Positions 12,020 through 22,937 of a stretch of DNA of 64,000 nt are shown here, piece after piece. A program made the translations under genes and the position numbers. Position 1 is the stretch's first letter. Every line of letters starts with the position of its first letter. The notes under the pieces are model-generated. The model was not told the origin of the DNA, made no database searches, and saw only the letters and a list, made by a program, of their open reading frames with translations. The stretch covers positions 310,001 to 374,000 of the forward strand of contig BCIG01000006.1 of NCBI GenBank assembly GCA_001599915.1, written 5' to 3'. This stretch comes from Symbiotaphrina buchneri (taxonomy: Eukaryota; Ascomycota; Symbiotaphrinales; Symbiotaphrinaceae).

Positions 12020-13778
12020 ATGGGCCCCGCCGTGAGAGCGAATCGCAAGAACAATGTGCTCACCCGAAGGCAGGTCGAGAACCTGATTGCGGAAGGCCGG
12101 AAGATTATTATCGTGGACAATAAAGTTTTGAAGGTCGATGCATGGCTAAACTACCATCCCGGGGGCGACAAAGCCATTCTTCATATGGTTGGGAGAGATG
12201 CAACAGACGAAGTGAACGCGTATGTCTTTCTCGTATTGGTTTCCATCTGGCAGCTAACATCTGCTCCCTCACAGACTCCATTCTTCAGAGGCACAGCATA
12301 TGATGGACTCTTACCAGATAGGCGTAGTCGAGGGACGATGGGAGAATTTCCTCCCGCCTATACAGGGGGGCAGGTTCAGATCGAGCGAAGACATTGGGCC
12401 AGAGACTACTCCTAGGACAGCGAATACCGTTTCCTCATCCAGTCCAGAAAGCTCTCCGCCATTATCACCGATCTTCGATCCTGTGGATGAGCTTTCACCG
12501 ATTCGCAGACGCCGGAGAAACAATGACAAACTCACTCTCCAGAGATCTTCGTCAGTCTCGTCGTTGACCTCGATTGATTCTCATGATCTGCAAGATCAGC
12601 CAAAGCTATCGCATTTGGATGTCCGTACTAGGGATGAAATACAACTAGATATTGCGAAGTATCCACCCCTGGATGCGTGCACGCAGGACGAAATTGTCAG
12701 GAGATACCGTCTGCTCAACAAGCGCTTACGAGTAGAGGGTCTCTATCAATGCCGGTATAGCTGCTATCTCGTTGAGTGTGTTCGATATACTCTCTTGTTC
12801 GCTTTATGCCTGGTCTTCCTACGGCTGGGCTGGTATGGTACCAGTGGCATGTTTCTGGGCATGTTTTGGCACCAACTTGTTTTTACCGCACACGATTCAG
12901 GTCATATGGGAATAACGCATAATTTTACCGCCGATACAGTCATTGGGATAGTCATTGCAGACTTCCTCGGCGGCCTGAGCCTGGGATGGTGGAAACGGAA
13001 TCATAACGTGCACCACATCGTTACCAACTCCCCGGAGCATGATCCCGACATCCAGCATATACCCTTTTTTGCTGTTTCGCATCGTTTCTTTGACTCACTA
13101 CGGAGCACGTTTTATGATCGAATCATGACATATGATATATTTGCTAGATTTTTCATCCGGTACGAGCATTATCTTTACTACCCTGTCCTCACTTTCGGTC
13201 GTTTCAACCTTTACCGGCTGAGCTGGGAATACCTTTTTCTCGGTTTGGGGCCTCGCAAAGGTCCAGCGTGGTGGCACCGATGGCTGGAAATTGCCGGACA
13301 AGTGTTCTTCTGGACGTGGTTCGGATACGGGATACTTTACAAAAGCATTCCCACCGGATGGGACCGCTTCGTGTTTGTGATGGTCAGTCACATGGTAACC
13401 ATGCCATTGCACGTCCAGATAACGCTCAGCCACTTCGCGATGAGCACCTCAGATCTTGGTGTACGGGAGTCATTCCCGCAGAAGATGCTCAGGACGACAA
13501 TGGATGTGGATTGTCCGCGCTGGTTAGATTTTTTCCATGGCGGGTTGCAATTTCAGGCCGTACATCATCTGTACCCCCGCCTTCCTCGCCATAACCTTCG
13601 GCGGGCGCAAAAACTTGTGCAGGAATTCTGCGACGAGGTGGGCATCCCATATGCGCTCTATGGCTTTGTGGATGGCAACAAAGAGGTGATTGGGAGGCTC
13701 GGTGATGTCGCACGGCAGGCGGCAATCCTAGCAGAATGCCAGAGAGTTGTGGCACAAGGAGGTCTGGACCATCACTAA
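12020..13778 (+). CDS. Cytochrome b5-fused delta-8-type sphingolipid desaturase
   Basis: Two exons (12020-12219, 12275-13778) give 567 residues. The N-terminal cytochrome b5 domain carries the heme motif HPGGD at residues 46-50, with a second candidate heme ligand just after the intron (ALHSSEAQH). The desaturase domain has the three front-end histidine boxes: HDSGH (about 272), HNVHH (about 310) and QAVHH (about 494, with the diagnostic Gln in place of the first His). Hydrophobic membrane segments lie before and between the boxes. A Ser/Pro/Arg-rich insert of about 70 residues (roughly 100-170) sits between the two domains. In filamentous fungi this architecture belongs to the delta-8 sphingolipid desaturase of the ER glucosylceramide pathway; a delta-5/delta-6 fatty-acid desaturase cannot be excluded from motifs alone. 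It lies 523 bp downstream of the sterol-transfer protein on the same strand. Confidence 0.9.
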
Positions 13779-13926
13779 AGTGGGGGACTTTTCGAACGCT
13801 GTCTTATGGACGGAGTACCTGCGACGAGACTAATCAAGTAGATTAAGCCTGTCGATTAATGAAACCAATCCCCATCTATTCCCGCGAGAATATATCTTTG
13901 GAAGCATAGAGACTGGCTTTGATGCC

Positions 13927-14975
13927 CTATTCATTCCCAGAATTGATGGCAAGATGGGTATAGGCATCTGGATTAGGGTCAGTCCCGAAACTGCCGTCCC
14001 TTTGCAGCAAGAAGAGCGCGTCCATCGAGCACATACCGCATTTGTAGTAGATGCTTCGTTCTCTACCGACCAGTCCCAAGTCGAACAACCGCTCCAAGAC
14101 TCTCTTAACATCTTCCATGTCGGAGAAATCCTTGGTATAGACGCAGATCAACCTGACCGCCTCGTTCCCTTCGGCTTGTTCGGTGGCCACCTTGGCGGCT
14201 ATTCCTAATTGGCCTTCTGCAGTGGCACGGGCGACAGTAGCCCACGTCGTATCGACAGTGTCGCGGGACGGGAAAAGCATCCACTGCAGGACTAGACTCA
14301 GTCACAATGCCTCCTTCCCAGACCAGATTTTGCGGGTTCAGACCTTGCCAGTAGTGCATTGCGCCTGCTTGGCGGTCTGCAGAAGCCTTTCTTCATATGC
14401 TTTCCTCTCTATATTAACCTTCCTCGTGATCGTGCCTTGCGGCTTTCCCTTCAAGCTGAGTTCAATCTCCCTCTTCTTCTCGAGCCACTCCTTGAGGATC
14501 TCATCACCTTTACGGACAAAAGACGACAGGTCGCTGCGCTCTTCGGCCGGCTTTTCGCCCTCGTACGGATTCGCTATAAAGATCCATGGTCCCCCGTCTT
14601 CCATGCGCGTGCGACTGGGCGGAAGACGCTTCAGAAACTCGTCGACCGTTTCAGACAGTTGTCTCGCTGCAGGCACATTGGCGTAGGGATTGTGCAGCTG
14701 CTCTTTGCTAGGCTCTGGCTTGGGTCCTGGAGCCGCATTGGCTTCGGCGATGGCGGCAAGGCTGGGCGGCAGGTGCTTGCCTGCCCCGTAGTCCGATAGC
14801 TTGGATGGAGAGACCTTCGATTCGAGCTCCTGTCGAAGGTCATTGTCGCCTAAACCCTCTCGTATCAATCATTGATTCCTTGTAGGGTTGGGCTTGCCGG
14901 GGCGTCCGGACCGTAGAAGCTGGACTCATCTGATATCCAACCATCACCCTCAATCCATTCTGACGCGACCATCAT
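13927..14975 (-). CDS. DUF1917/UPF0696 (C11orf68-like) protein with early UAG
   Basis: Four exons (14975-14912, 14849-14344, 14283-14037, 13967-13927) encode 285 residues. The family core is clear: GGPWIFIANPYEGE, then a lysine-rich helix (ILKEWLEKKREIEL), then GKWMLFPSRDTVDTTW spanning an intron, ATAEGQLGIAAKV, and RLICVYTKDFSD. The family has an eIF4E-like fold but no settled function. The last exon reads DAYTHLAINSGNE and then UAG. The frame stays open for 16 further codons (GIKASLYASKDIFSRE) before a second UAG at 13,876-13,878, and the family normally has Trp at the position of the first UAG. So the protein appears to lose about 17 residues, unless the codon is edited or miscalled. The first exon (starting MMVASEW or MVASEW) uses a weak GTCCGG donor and is the least certain part. 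Confidence is high for the family, moderate for the N-terminus. Confidence 0.8.
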
Positions 14976-15746
14976 AAGAACTGTCGTTGACGGTCACAGC
15001 GACAGTGAACAGCGTGCTACATCGCTCAGCACAGAAAAGCGGCGAGGAACTGGACTGGTGGGCCGCAAGGCTGAGCTGAGCCTCTTGCTCTTGTTGCACA
15101 GCAGGCGCCACAGAAGATAGCGAGGCTGATACCGTCATTGTACAAGTACCAATACCTTTTCAAAGCTACAGAGCTCCATGGGGCTTTATGTAGATGTACA
15201 AGGCACGAGCTGTGTCGCGAAAATGGCACGTTACATAAGCACGTGGAGATCACGAATAAAGCACTTTAGTACCGAGGTACGTAACGTCTCAGAGTCGACA
15301 ATTACTGCTTGAGGTATTCAAGTGAGGGTTGAACGACTTCATTAAGCTAACATTACATGCAATCTTGTATTCAAATAGTACCTGCTGCTGGAGTTGGTAC
15401 TTTAGACCTCGTCGTCAGACACAGAGGTTTCCGTCTTCAATTGCAGGTTGAGACCCGTTCCCTGACTCCGAGACTCATGGCTCGAAGCTCATCACACCGC
15501 GGAAGCGCTCTGCAAAGAAAGCAATGACATAAAGCAATCATGAATTGGGCCCTTTGGAGGCCGTAATGCTCAAGACTCCGAAGCACCGTTAGTCAGTAAC
15601 CGGCATCCACAACACCGACGTAATTCATGGAGGCTACAAAGCCCATCATTGAACCATAAAAGCATGCCAGTATGGAATCTGGACAGTAGCGATCTTTGCG
15701 ACATTCATTAAGGTCCCAAGGTGGGTCCCACATGGTTTGGGCCACC
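14976..15746. other. Intergenic between DUF1917 and Whi5/Nrm1-like genes
   Basis: 771 bp holding the promoter of the DUF1917 gene and the 3' flank of the Whi5/Nrm1-like gene. Short minus-strand frames here have no recognisable domain. I see no repeat, RNA gene or transposon. Confidence 0.55.
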
Positions 15747-16999
15747 TCAAGACACAAGCTCTCCACCAAGCTCCATCCCGAGCCCTGCCTCCTTCTCGGG
15801 ACCCGAGCGACCTGGGTTGCCAAGGGTCGGGCTTCCACCAGAAGCAGGGATCAAGGCATCGAAATTAAGCCTTCTCCTCGCTTCACGAGCTGCCAGCGGA
15901 GTCTTGATGGTGGCGGGAGTCCGGTTCCAAGGTATCTGAGCCGGGCTTGGAGTGATATTGACGAAGTCGGCGAAGTTGAAGCCTTGAGATGGCGTATTAG
16001 GAGCCCCAAAGGCACCAAAGAGACTGCCACCACCGGGCGTAGACATCATAGATGAGGGTAACGCTGGGTTCCGAGACGGCGGCGTGGAAGGAGGATGCGC
16101 TCGAGCTTTCAAAGTCGGATTGGCAGGGGAGGGAGAGGTAGCGAGAAACATCAGCAAGTCTGCTCCCTCTTGCCGACTCTCCGCTGGCTGGGCAGATGTC
16201 ATTCCTGCAGAGCGGAGTCGAGCGGTCCGCGCACGGTCCGGGGGTGGAGTGCGCGGAGGTGAGTGGTGCTTCGTTGCTGATGACCCCGTTTCGAAAGCAT
16301 AGGGTGGTAGACCATTATCTTCAGCGTCTGAAGCTGAATCATTGTTTGGAGGAGACGGATGATCGGGGAACGCAGAGGTCTCTGTGGCAAAGGGCAACGC
16401 TGGTCTGGGCGGGACTGTGAAGCCTTTATGATGAGCAGCCTTGATAGGTGATGACTGCGCATGCCTGTGCGTACTACTCCATGACCTCTGAGGGATTTGC
16501 TGAACCGTCGTGGAGGAGTTCGCTCGGAAACGCTTCCTAGCGCTCGTAATAGGGCTGGACTGGTCCAAAGAAGTGTTACGGGCGGATTCTTTTCGGTAAT
16601 CTCCCATGGCCCCTGATCGCTGGATGTCGTCGGAGAAAAACGGTGCTGCCATCGGCGAGGATGAGAACAAGCCTTGCGGTTGTTGTCGGTTTGAGAGATT
16701 TGAGGAAGTATCCGAGAGTGTATCACCGTTAGAATCGCGCCTTTTCCTCTTCTTCAATTCCGTCTGGAGCTTAGGCTCAATCTTGTCGAGTGTCAAGTCG
16801 GTCCATCCATGCTCGATCTTGAATACGGCCAATGCAAGGCGGTCCTGCAGAATTCGAGTCATCTGAATCGGGCTGCGGTCAGTCCAGCACTCGCGAAGAG
16901 AAAGGCAGGGTATTCTGCACTTACTCTGGCAACCTCAGCCCTTCGAAGTACTTTCTGAGCGACATCGTCGAATTGCGGAGGGCGGTTAATGTTCGCCAT
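15747..16999 (-). CDS. Whi5/Nrm1-like G1/S transcriptional repressor
   Basis: Two exons (16999-16925, 16862-15747; 62-bp intron with GTAAGT donor) encode 396 residues. The short N-terminal helical domain (VARMTRILQDRLALAVFKIEHGW, continuing TDLTLDKIEPKL) matches the Whi5/Nrm1 family. Near residue 330 is a GTB-type motif, FNFADFVNITPSPAQ, which in yeast Whi5 and Nrm1 docks on the Swi6 subunit of SBF/MBF. The rest is Ser/Pro-rich and disordered, with many SP/TP sites (SSPI, HSPPRTPPPD, STPPS, NTPSQG) suited to CDK phosphorylation. By analogy the protein restrains the G1/S gene programme in the nucleus until phosphorylated; whether it acts as Whi5 (entry) or Nrm1 (exit) cannot be told from the sequence. 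Its upstream region carries a CGCG-rich palindrome that resembles an SBF/MBF/E2F site. Confidence 0.85.
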
Positions 17000-18471
17000 G
17001 ATGAGGGAGAATCAACGACCAAGGGACGTCCTGTCGGTAGGCCGCAATCGCACTCTTTCCGATGGAGAAGGGAAGTGCGAGGGGGGTTGAGAAAAAGGCG
17101 GATGATGGCTGAGGTTGAAACCGTTCGGCAAGGGAGGTGGCCGAGGAATGTGGGCCGAGCGGACGCTTAGAGCACTGCTGACTTGCCGCACCACAGCCCT
17201 GAGGTGCCCTCGAATTGGTCCCGTAAGAGTAGAAGCGGTAAACTTAGTCCATGATGGTAGTCAATGGTGAAGGTTCGAGGTAGGGTAATGAAGTCTGTAG
17301 AGGAGTATGACTGCAGTGGAGGTTATGTCTATGTCTCGTGGGCACGTCTGAATATATGCATGTACTCTCTCCGAGGACGGGTGAGAACAAGGCGAGGCGC
17401 GAAGTCGATGGTCGAGGTTAAACTTTGTGCGTGAAGGGGCTGGCGCTTTTCGCGTCACGCGAAGCGCGTTGCTAACCCACGGCCGTTTCCAGGAAGTTGG
17501 CAGGAGCCAATGGGAGCGCCTGCCAAGCTTGCGACGAGGAACGATGGCTGTCCGCTGTGAGGTGCGAGCACGCATACAGGTTAGCAACGGCAACCAGCAG
17601 AGCAAGCAGCTTTCGAAGATCTACGGTACCTTACATTATCCCTCGGACATCACCATCATCATCGCTCTGTAATCCAGCCATCCACGTGACTGTGACTGTG
17701 ACTATGAGGAAGTGAAGACGAAAGGTAAGATGATTCACGGATCTAGGTGTCCATCAGTGAATGTTGATCAAGGTAGAGAGCCCTAACACAAGGTACTTCA
17801 AGAATGAACTCTTTTACAAGTACCTCTATGCATGATTCCGATCACAACCATACAGATACTCTACCTCACTATGGTGTATCGCTGGTACACTTCTAATAAT
17901 AATAATACATCTCGGTATTTTCCATATTATGTTGAGCCCGTCGCTGCAGTCTTCGCCAAGCTGTCGGACCTGTCCAAGACTAAAAGCAACCGAAACCAAG
18001 TTAAGGTACTTACCTTCGGTACGAAATGGGTAGGTAGGTCGGTACCTTGTCCGTTCCCCACTGGCTGACGTGTAGCTAGCCCACCTATCACCTAACCTTA
18101 CTTACCTGACAGGTACTCGCATCTTCCAGTCGGAAGGCTTGGGTATGGTAGCTCTTCCCACCATACCTTACCCTTATGGGACTTTCATTCGCTCTGCTTG
18201 GCAACATCATCGCTCTTTCACCTTCGACTCCTAATACATTGCTCCGGTCCATCTGCCGGCAGCATTCACGGCGGAAGGAGAGGCTTCGACTCCTTCAATA
18301 TCTCTCAATCGGACAAGCTGCCGAGTTTCGTTCGTTTGACCGTCCCTCAGATGTTGCAAGATCAGTTGCTCATACCACCACCTACCTCCTCCGTTTAGCG
18401 GAGTCGCATCCCACATACTCCGCGGAATCGAGCAATTGCGCCCTTCCGAACAAGACGGATTAATCGCCGAC
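17000..18471. other. Divergent intergenic region with TACCTTACC motifs
   Basis: 1.47 kb between the start codons of the Whi5/Nrm1-like gene (minus) and the metallopeptidase gene (plus). It holds both promoters, a CGCG palindrome (listed separately) and copies of the GGTACCTTACC-type motif near 17,620-17,640 and 18,000-18,170. No coding frame is convincing. Confidence 0.6.
17443..17467. promoter_or_regulatory. CGCG palindrome, candidate SBF/MBF (E2F-like) site
   Basis: An imperfect palindrome: GCGCTTTTCGCG on the left, TCA centre, CGCGAAGCGC on the right. It contains TTTTCGCG and CACGCGAA, close to the E2F consensus TTTSGCGC and to the yeast SCB (CACGAAA) and MCB (ACGCGT) boxes. It lies about 445 bp upstream of the start codon of the Whi5/Nrm1-like gene. 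Yeast NRM1 is itself an MBF target, so autoregulation is plausible. That link is inference from motif and position only. Confidence 0.45.
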
Positions 18472-21041
18472 ATGCCCCTGTTCCGGGACTTTCGCAGGCG
18501 CTCCAAAGCTAGTTTTAAAACCGATAGTTCGTCGAATGGATCCGCCGAATCGAAGACGTCCAAGAGCTCCAACGGAACGGTGCCTACTGTCCCGTCGTCC
18601 TCTACGCTGGTCTCAATCTATGGGTCCGGATCACCTTCAGCCGCTCAGGCGTTCTCGTCATCACCAAACTTACAGGTGAACGGCTTTGTGGGACAGAATG
18701 GTCTACCACCTGTACCTCCTCGGCCTGCCATCGCACCGTCGCAAAGCAATCGATATAGCGTATCTGTGAGTTGTACCTCACCATTTGAAGATTGGTTCAA
18801 GAGCGAACATAAGATGCACTCATCTCGCCGTGGAAATCTACATAAGATCTGTTGCTAATTCTGCTGCTAGGGCTTGGGTTCACCCTCTATCAATGGATCC
18901 TTAAAGCCAGCGCTACCTACCTCTCCATACGCACCACGGGTCGTTTCGATCCTAGACAATTCCTGGGTATGTAAGCTGGCAACTCTTCATGTGATGTGAC
19001 CGCTGACAACCGATCCCGCAGGTTCATCAAAAAGTACTACTGATATACGGCCAGATAGCTGATCCCGCACAACAAGCGATAGATGGAAACTTGACCGTGT
19101 GCCATCATCGGGACAACTTCCCCCCTACCAATTGGCCAGTTTGTGACTCGCACTTCAAGGCTCTTGTGCATTTGACTCCCGGACCGAACCGATTACGCCT
19201 TGATTTTACTTCCCCAAAAGTTGAAGGGAGCAGCACATCCAATCCCGCGCACTCATCATACATCAATATAAACTACATCCCGCTCAATTCTGTCCCTCCT
19301 TTACAGCTAGTCATCTTGCTTGGAAGCGACTCACCTGGGACGTACGACGCTGTTCCGGAACGTATTCAAAGAGAGGGCAATGGCCTCGACACGGCAATTC
19401 GAAAGTATAGGATGGCAGCATATCTGTGGCAAGCTTTCACCGCAGAGCAAATGTACCGCAACAAATTCAGCCGTCGTTGTTTTCGGTACGAAGAAGAATG
19501 GCAGACCGGAACTTTTACATACCGGGATAGAGAGGCGTCCCAGATGCGCAATGAAGCCAGGATCCATATCGTGAGGACCAATAAGACAGTTCAAGAAATA
19601 CGCGATATGGAAATAGCGCAGCAGAACCCGAAGGCCAGCCGTGCTGGAGATCTCTTTGGGATTGCTAGCGATGCTGTACGGGACTACTTCAAGCCTCTCC
19701 CGGGTCAAAAGCAATACGTGTCAGTTCTTATCCTGGATGCGCACTGGGACAAGGCGCTGGGTACAATTACCGGTCACGCAGCCCTCGGGGGCGGTGGAGG
19801 CGAAATTCAACTGGCTATCTTCGGCTCACAGGCGCTGCAAAGCTACCCTACAAGCATCGAAGAAGTTGTCCCAGCCTTCATGGACTCTACTAGGACTGAT
19901 ACTAACTATGTTGCGAACGATTGCAATGAATCGGGCAGCAATTGGGAAGCGGCGAATATTGGCATAGGGGCTCATCTCCATGAAGTGGGCCATCTATTGG
20001 GCTGTCCCCATCAAGAATCGGGAATCATGCTCAGAGACTACACTCGCTTCAACCGTACTTTTACTTGCCGCGAACCGTTTTCGACACGGACCAACTCGGC
20101 TGGGCAACGTCTCTGTCTACCTAAGGACGAATGCGCATGGCACAGATTAGACTGCTTGCGGTTTCGCTTTCATCCGTGTTTCCGTCTGCCAACCGATATG
20201 CCACTGAATAGTGACGAGAGTGTACAGGTGTGGGTGGTAGGGCAAGGGAATGTCATGGTGACTGCCGCCACTGGGGTCGCTTTCATAGAACTGTACGCCG
20301 AAGATGATATCTGCCGAACCTTCATCGACTACGTGGAAGGCTCCACCAACGGAAACCTTCCGAAGCAGATCCTGCTCACAGAAAGCGACCTTCGCGGCCG
20401 CTTGCCCGACGACAAACGGAGCAAGAAGCTCAAGCTCGAAGTATTCTCGGCCGGGCTCGGCCAGCATACGGTACAGGACTTTAGCCAACTGGCATCCAAG
20501 GCATCGGTGGTCAAATTGCCAAATGGCCAAATCGGGTATCGCGGGAGCAAGCTCGGGTTCTCTCAGATGGAAGGCAGCCAGTCGATGGAGGTTATCCTCG
20601 ACTGTGCCTTGTTCCAAACCAAATTGCTCGTGCAGATCAAAGTGTATCACGGTTTTGCAGTTGATGGTATCGAGTTTGTCTACGAGGATTACACGAGCCA
20701 GCTCTTTGGCAAAAGGGGTGGGAAGCCGGGCGGGGATGAGTTCAATCTTGACACTCGGCGAAGCGAGACCATCATGGGATTTTACTTGCGAGCCGGACTG
20801 TGGATAGACGGCATTCAAATCCTTACGAGCTTGGGGAGGAAATCGGAGATATATGGCAACCCGATTGGCGGATCCGGGTAAGTCACAACTTGCAATTCTC
20901 GCCGCAAAGCGATATGTGGACGGAGCGGGTACTAACGTTACCAGACATACATTGGTTCCTCCTCGGGGATACACTATTGCAGGCGTTTCTGGTTCATGCG
21001 GACCGTGGCTGGACGGCTTCTCCTTGATCATCACGCGATGA
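18472..21041 (+). CDS. Zinc metallopeptidase with C-terminal jacalin-like domain
   Basis: Four exons (18472-18765, 18871-18966, 19022-20877, 20945-21041) encode 780 residues. The metzincin-like zinc motif HEVGHLLGCPH lies at about residue 450, with the HExxHxxGxxH spacing. A Ser-rich, basic N-terminus (MPLFRDFRRRSKASFK) has no signal peptide, which argues for a cytosolic protein. The C-terminal part (from about 600) reads as a jacalin-like beta-prism: it ends VSGSCGPWLDGFSLIITR after GFYLRAGLWIDGIQIL. The overall order resembles the uncharacterised yeast protein YIL108W and its fungal orthologues, whose substrate is unknown. The last intron (GTAAGT donor) was included because splicing extends the jacalin domain by 32 residues to a natural end; without it the frame stops immediately at the donor. 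Confidence 0.88.
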
Positions 21042-21546
21042 TTATACATGGGATGTTACGGGTGGCTCGGTGGATCTTACTATATCTCTTTATGTTGAGC
21101 GACGGTGGCTTAACAGCCCAACTGCACATGGCATCTGTTCTTGACGCGTGGTAGATTGTTCATACCTCGGCTGCGGGAACTGACCGGCATGAATTTGACT
21201 AATGTCTTAGTAGTAAATACCTAGGTAGATAATTGAAGAGTGTTGAACGCTTTACCTGCTGGGCTAGTGGTGGTTCTGCGTCTGGGCCTTTGGGCGCCTT
21301 ATTATCACATCCGTGCCTAGGCTATGATCTGCGCCCAAAAGCCTCCTCAGATTATGCACGATTTAAGTCGGTACGGGTTTCTGCCACCGCCTGCGGCTAA
21401 GGAACGCCTCCCGCAAAGCTTAACTCAATGCTTCTTCCTGCATACCTTACGCGACTTGCATAATGGTCAATTCATCTCTGGGGATGGAAGTATTTCAACA
21501 ACTTACGCCATAGCCAGACCAAGGAGGGACTGCCTGGAAAATCAGA
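21042..21546. other. Intergenic: metallopeptidase 3' flank and DPH7 promoter
   Basis: 505 bp between two genes on the plus strand. The frame at 21,324-21,608 has no recognisable content and overlaps the start of the next gene in another frame. Nothing else is seen. Confidence 0.55.
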
Positions 21547-22850
21547 ATGGCACCCTCGTCGCCCAGTCTACCATCGGTCTATTCCACCATCCTCGAGCTG
21601 CCGCCTAGTTGCGTCGAGTTTCACCCAACCGAACCGGAATACTTCGTCGTGGGCACATACAACCTGGAGCGGGGCGCCGAAGAGACGAGCAATGCAGACG
21701 ATGGTGACGCGCCGGCGACCAAACCCCAAAAGCGCAGTGGCAGTCTGCTTCTCTTCCGGCTGCACGATCGTCAAGCGTAACATTTTCCCTTTTTCTTCCT
21801 TTTCTATTTTGCATGGTCACGAGGCTGACTTCAGTACGAAGGACTCTGCTTCAGACTTTGCCGACTGCGTCTGCGATCCTGGACATCCACTTCAATCGCG
21901 CCTCCGTCCTTGCCGCTGCGACGAGCACCGGGGGAGTGGCCTTGTACCAGCTGTCTCTCGCGCCAAACCCCCACCTACTCCTAGTCTCGTCATTGCAGTT
22001 CTTCAATACCACGACCCTCGTTCTGTCGCTGGCCTGGCATCCTACCGATGTGGAAATATTAGCACTGTCCCTTTCGACAGGGGAGATTGCCGTACGCCGC
22101 ACCACCTCTTCGGCATCGCCTGGGTCGAGCGGGGACGAAGAATCAGAGGGCGACGCCTGGACGAGCCCCTCGCACTCGCTCGAGGCTTGGACCGTCGCAT
22201 TTAGCACAGCAGCGTCCGTGGCTGACGGGGCCGGCGACCTCGAATCCCGCGCGCTGTACTCCGGCGGCGATGACTCGCGCCTCCAGCTGCATTCTTTCCG
22301 GTCGGACCAGCTCTCGCAGAGCCCGCTGTTCCTCAAAGGCCACACGGCCGGCGTGACGGCCATCCTGCCGCTTCCGCTGTACGACGTCCGAGGCGCATAC
22401 ACGGGGCAAGACGTGCTCGTCACGGGTAGCTACGACGAGTACGTCCGCATCTTTGTCCCGACGTCGCCTCCCGGTGGGCCGGCGAGGTATCGCCTCGTGG
22501 CCGAGCAGAGACTGGATGGCGGAGTCTGGAGGCTACGTAGCTTCGCGAACCCACTCGAGGCTCCGAAGCTCCTGGTGGACGGCATGCAATGTCACATCAA
22601 CGTGCTGGCGTCCTGTATGCATGCCGGGGCTAGGGTCCTGAGCCTGCATCGTTCCATGGCAGGCAATGAATGGACAATCACGGTGCTATCCAAATTCGAG
22701 GAGCATGAGAGCATGAACTACGGGAGCGATGTGCAACCACCCATCCCACATGGATGGCAAGCCGGGGCGAGCACCCTCACAGGACCGGTTACTTGCGTCT
22801 CAACGAGCTTCTATGATCGGAGACTGTGTCTTTGGGAATTTAGTCCGTAG
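21547..22850 (+). CDS. DPH7: Diphthine methyltransferase (WD40), DPH7/Rrt2-like
   Basis: Two exons (21547-21776, 21824-22850; 47-bp intron) encode 418 residues. The N-terminal block (ELPPSCVEFHP, EYFVVGTYNLER) followed by KRSGSLLLFRL is typical of the DPH7/Rrt2 family. WD-like blades follow: AILDIHFNRASVLAAATSTG, VLSLAWHPTDVEILALSLSTG, ALYSGGDDSRLQLHSF, DVLVTGSYDEYVRIF, GGVWRLRSF and the closing YDRRLCLWEF. The enzyme removes the methyl ester of methylated diphthine on elongation factor 2 in the cytosol, the step before the final amidation in diphthamide synthesis. The intron acceptor was set at CACGAG/GCTGAC because it alone keeps the frame from the GCGTAACA donor. The gene converges on the exportin gene with only 87 bp between their stop codons. 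Confidence 0.88.
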
Positions 22851-22937
22851 ATTTGGGCGTCCTATATACATGCGACTAACCCCCTGAGAAGGCCCCCTAG
22901 AACCCCAAGATGGAGTGTAACCCCTTTTGAAGGTTAC

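Noticed and set aside
19331-21049. Long minus-strand frames opposite the metallopeptidase, up to 300 codons
   Set aside because: Antisense shadows; the plus strand encodes the zinc motif and jacalin-like tail.
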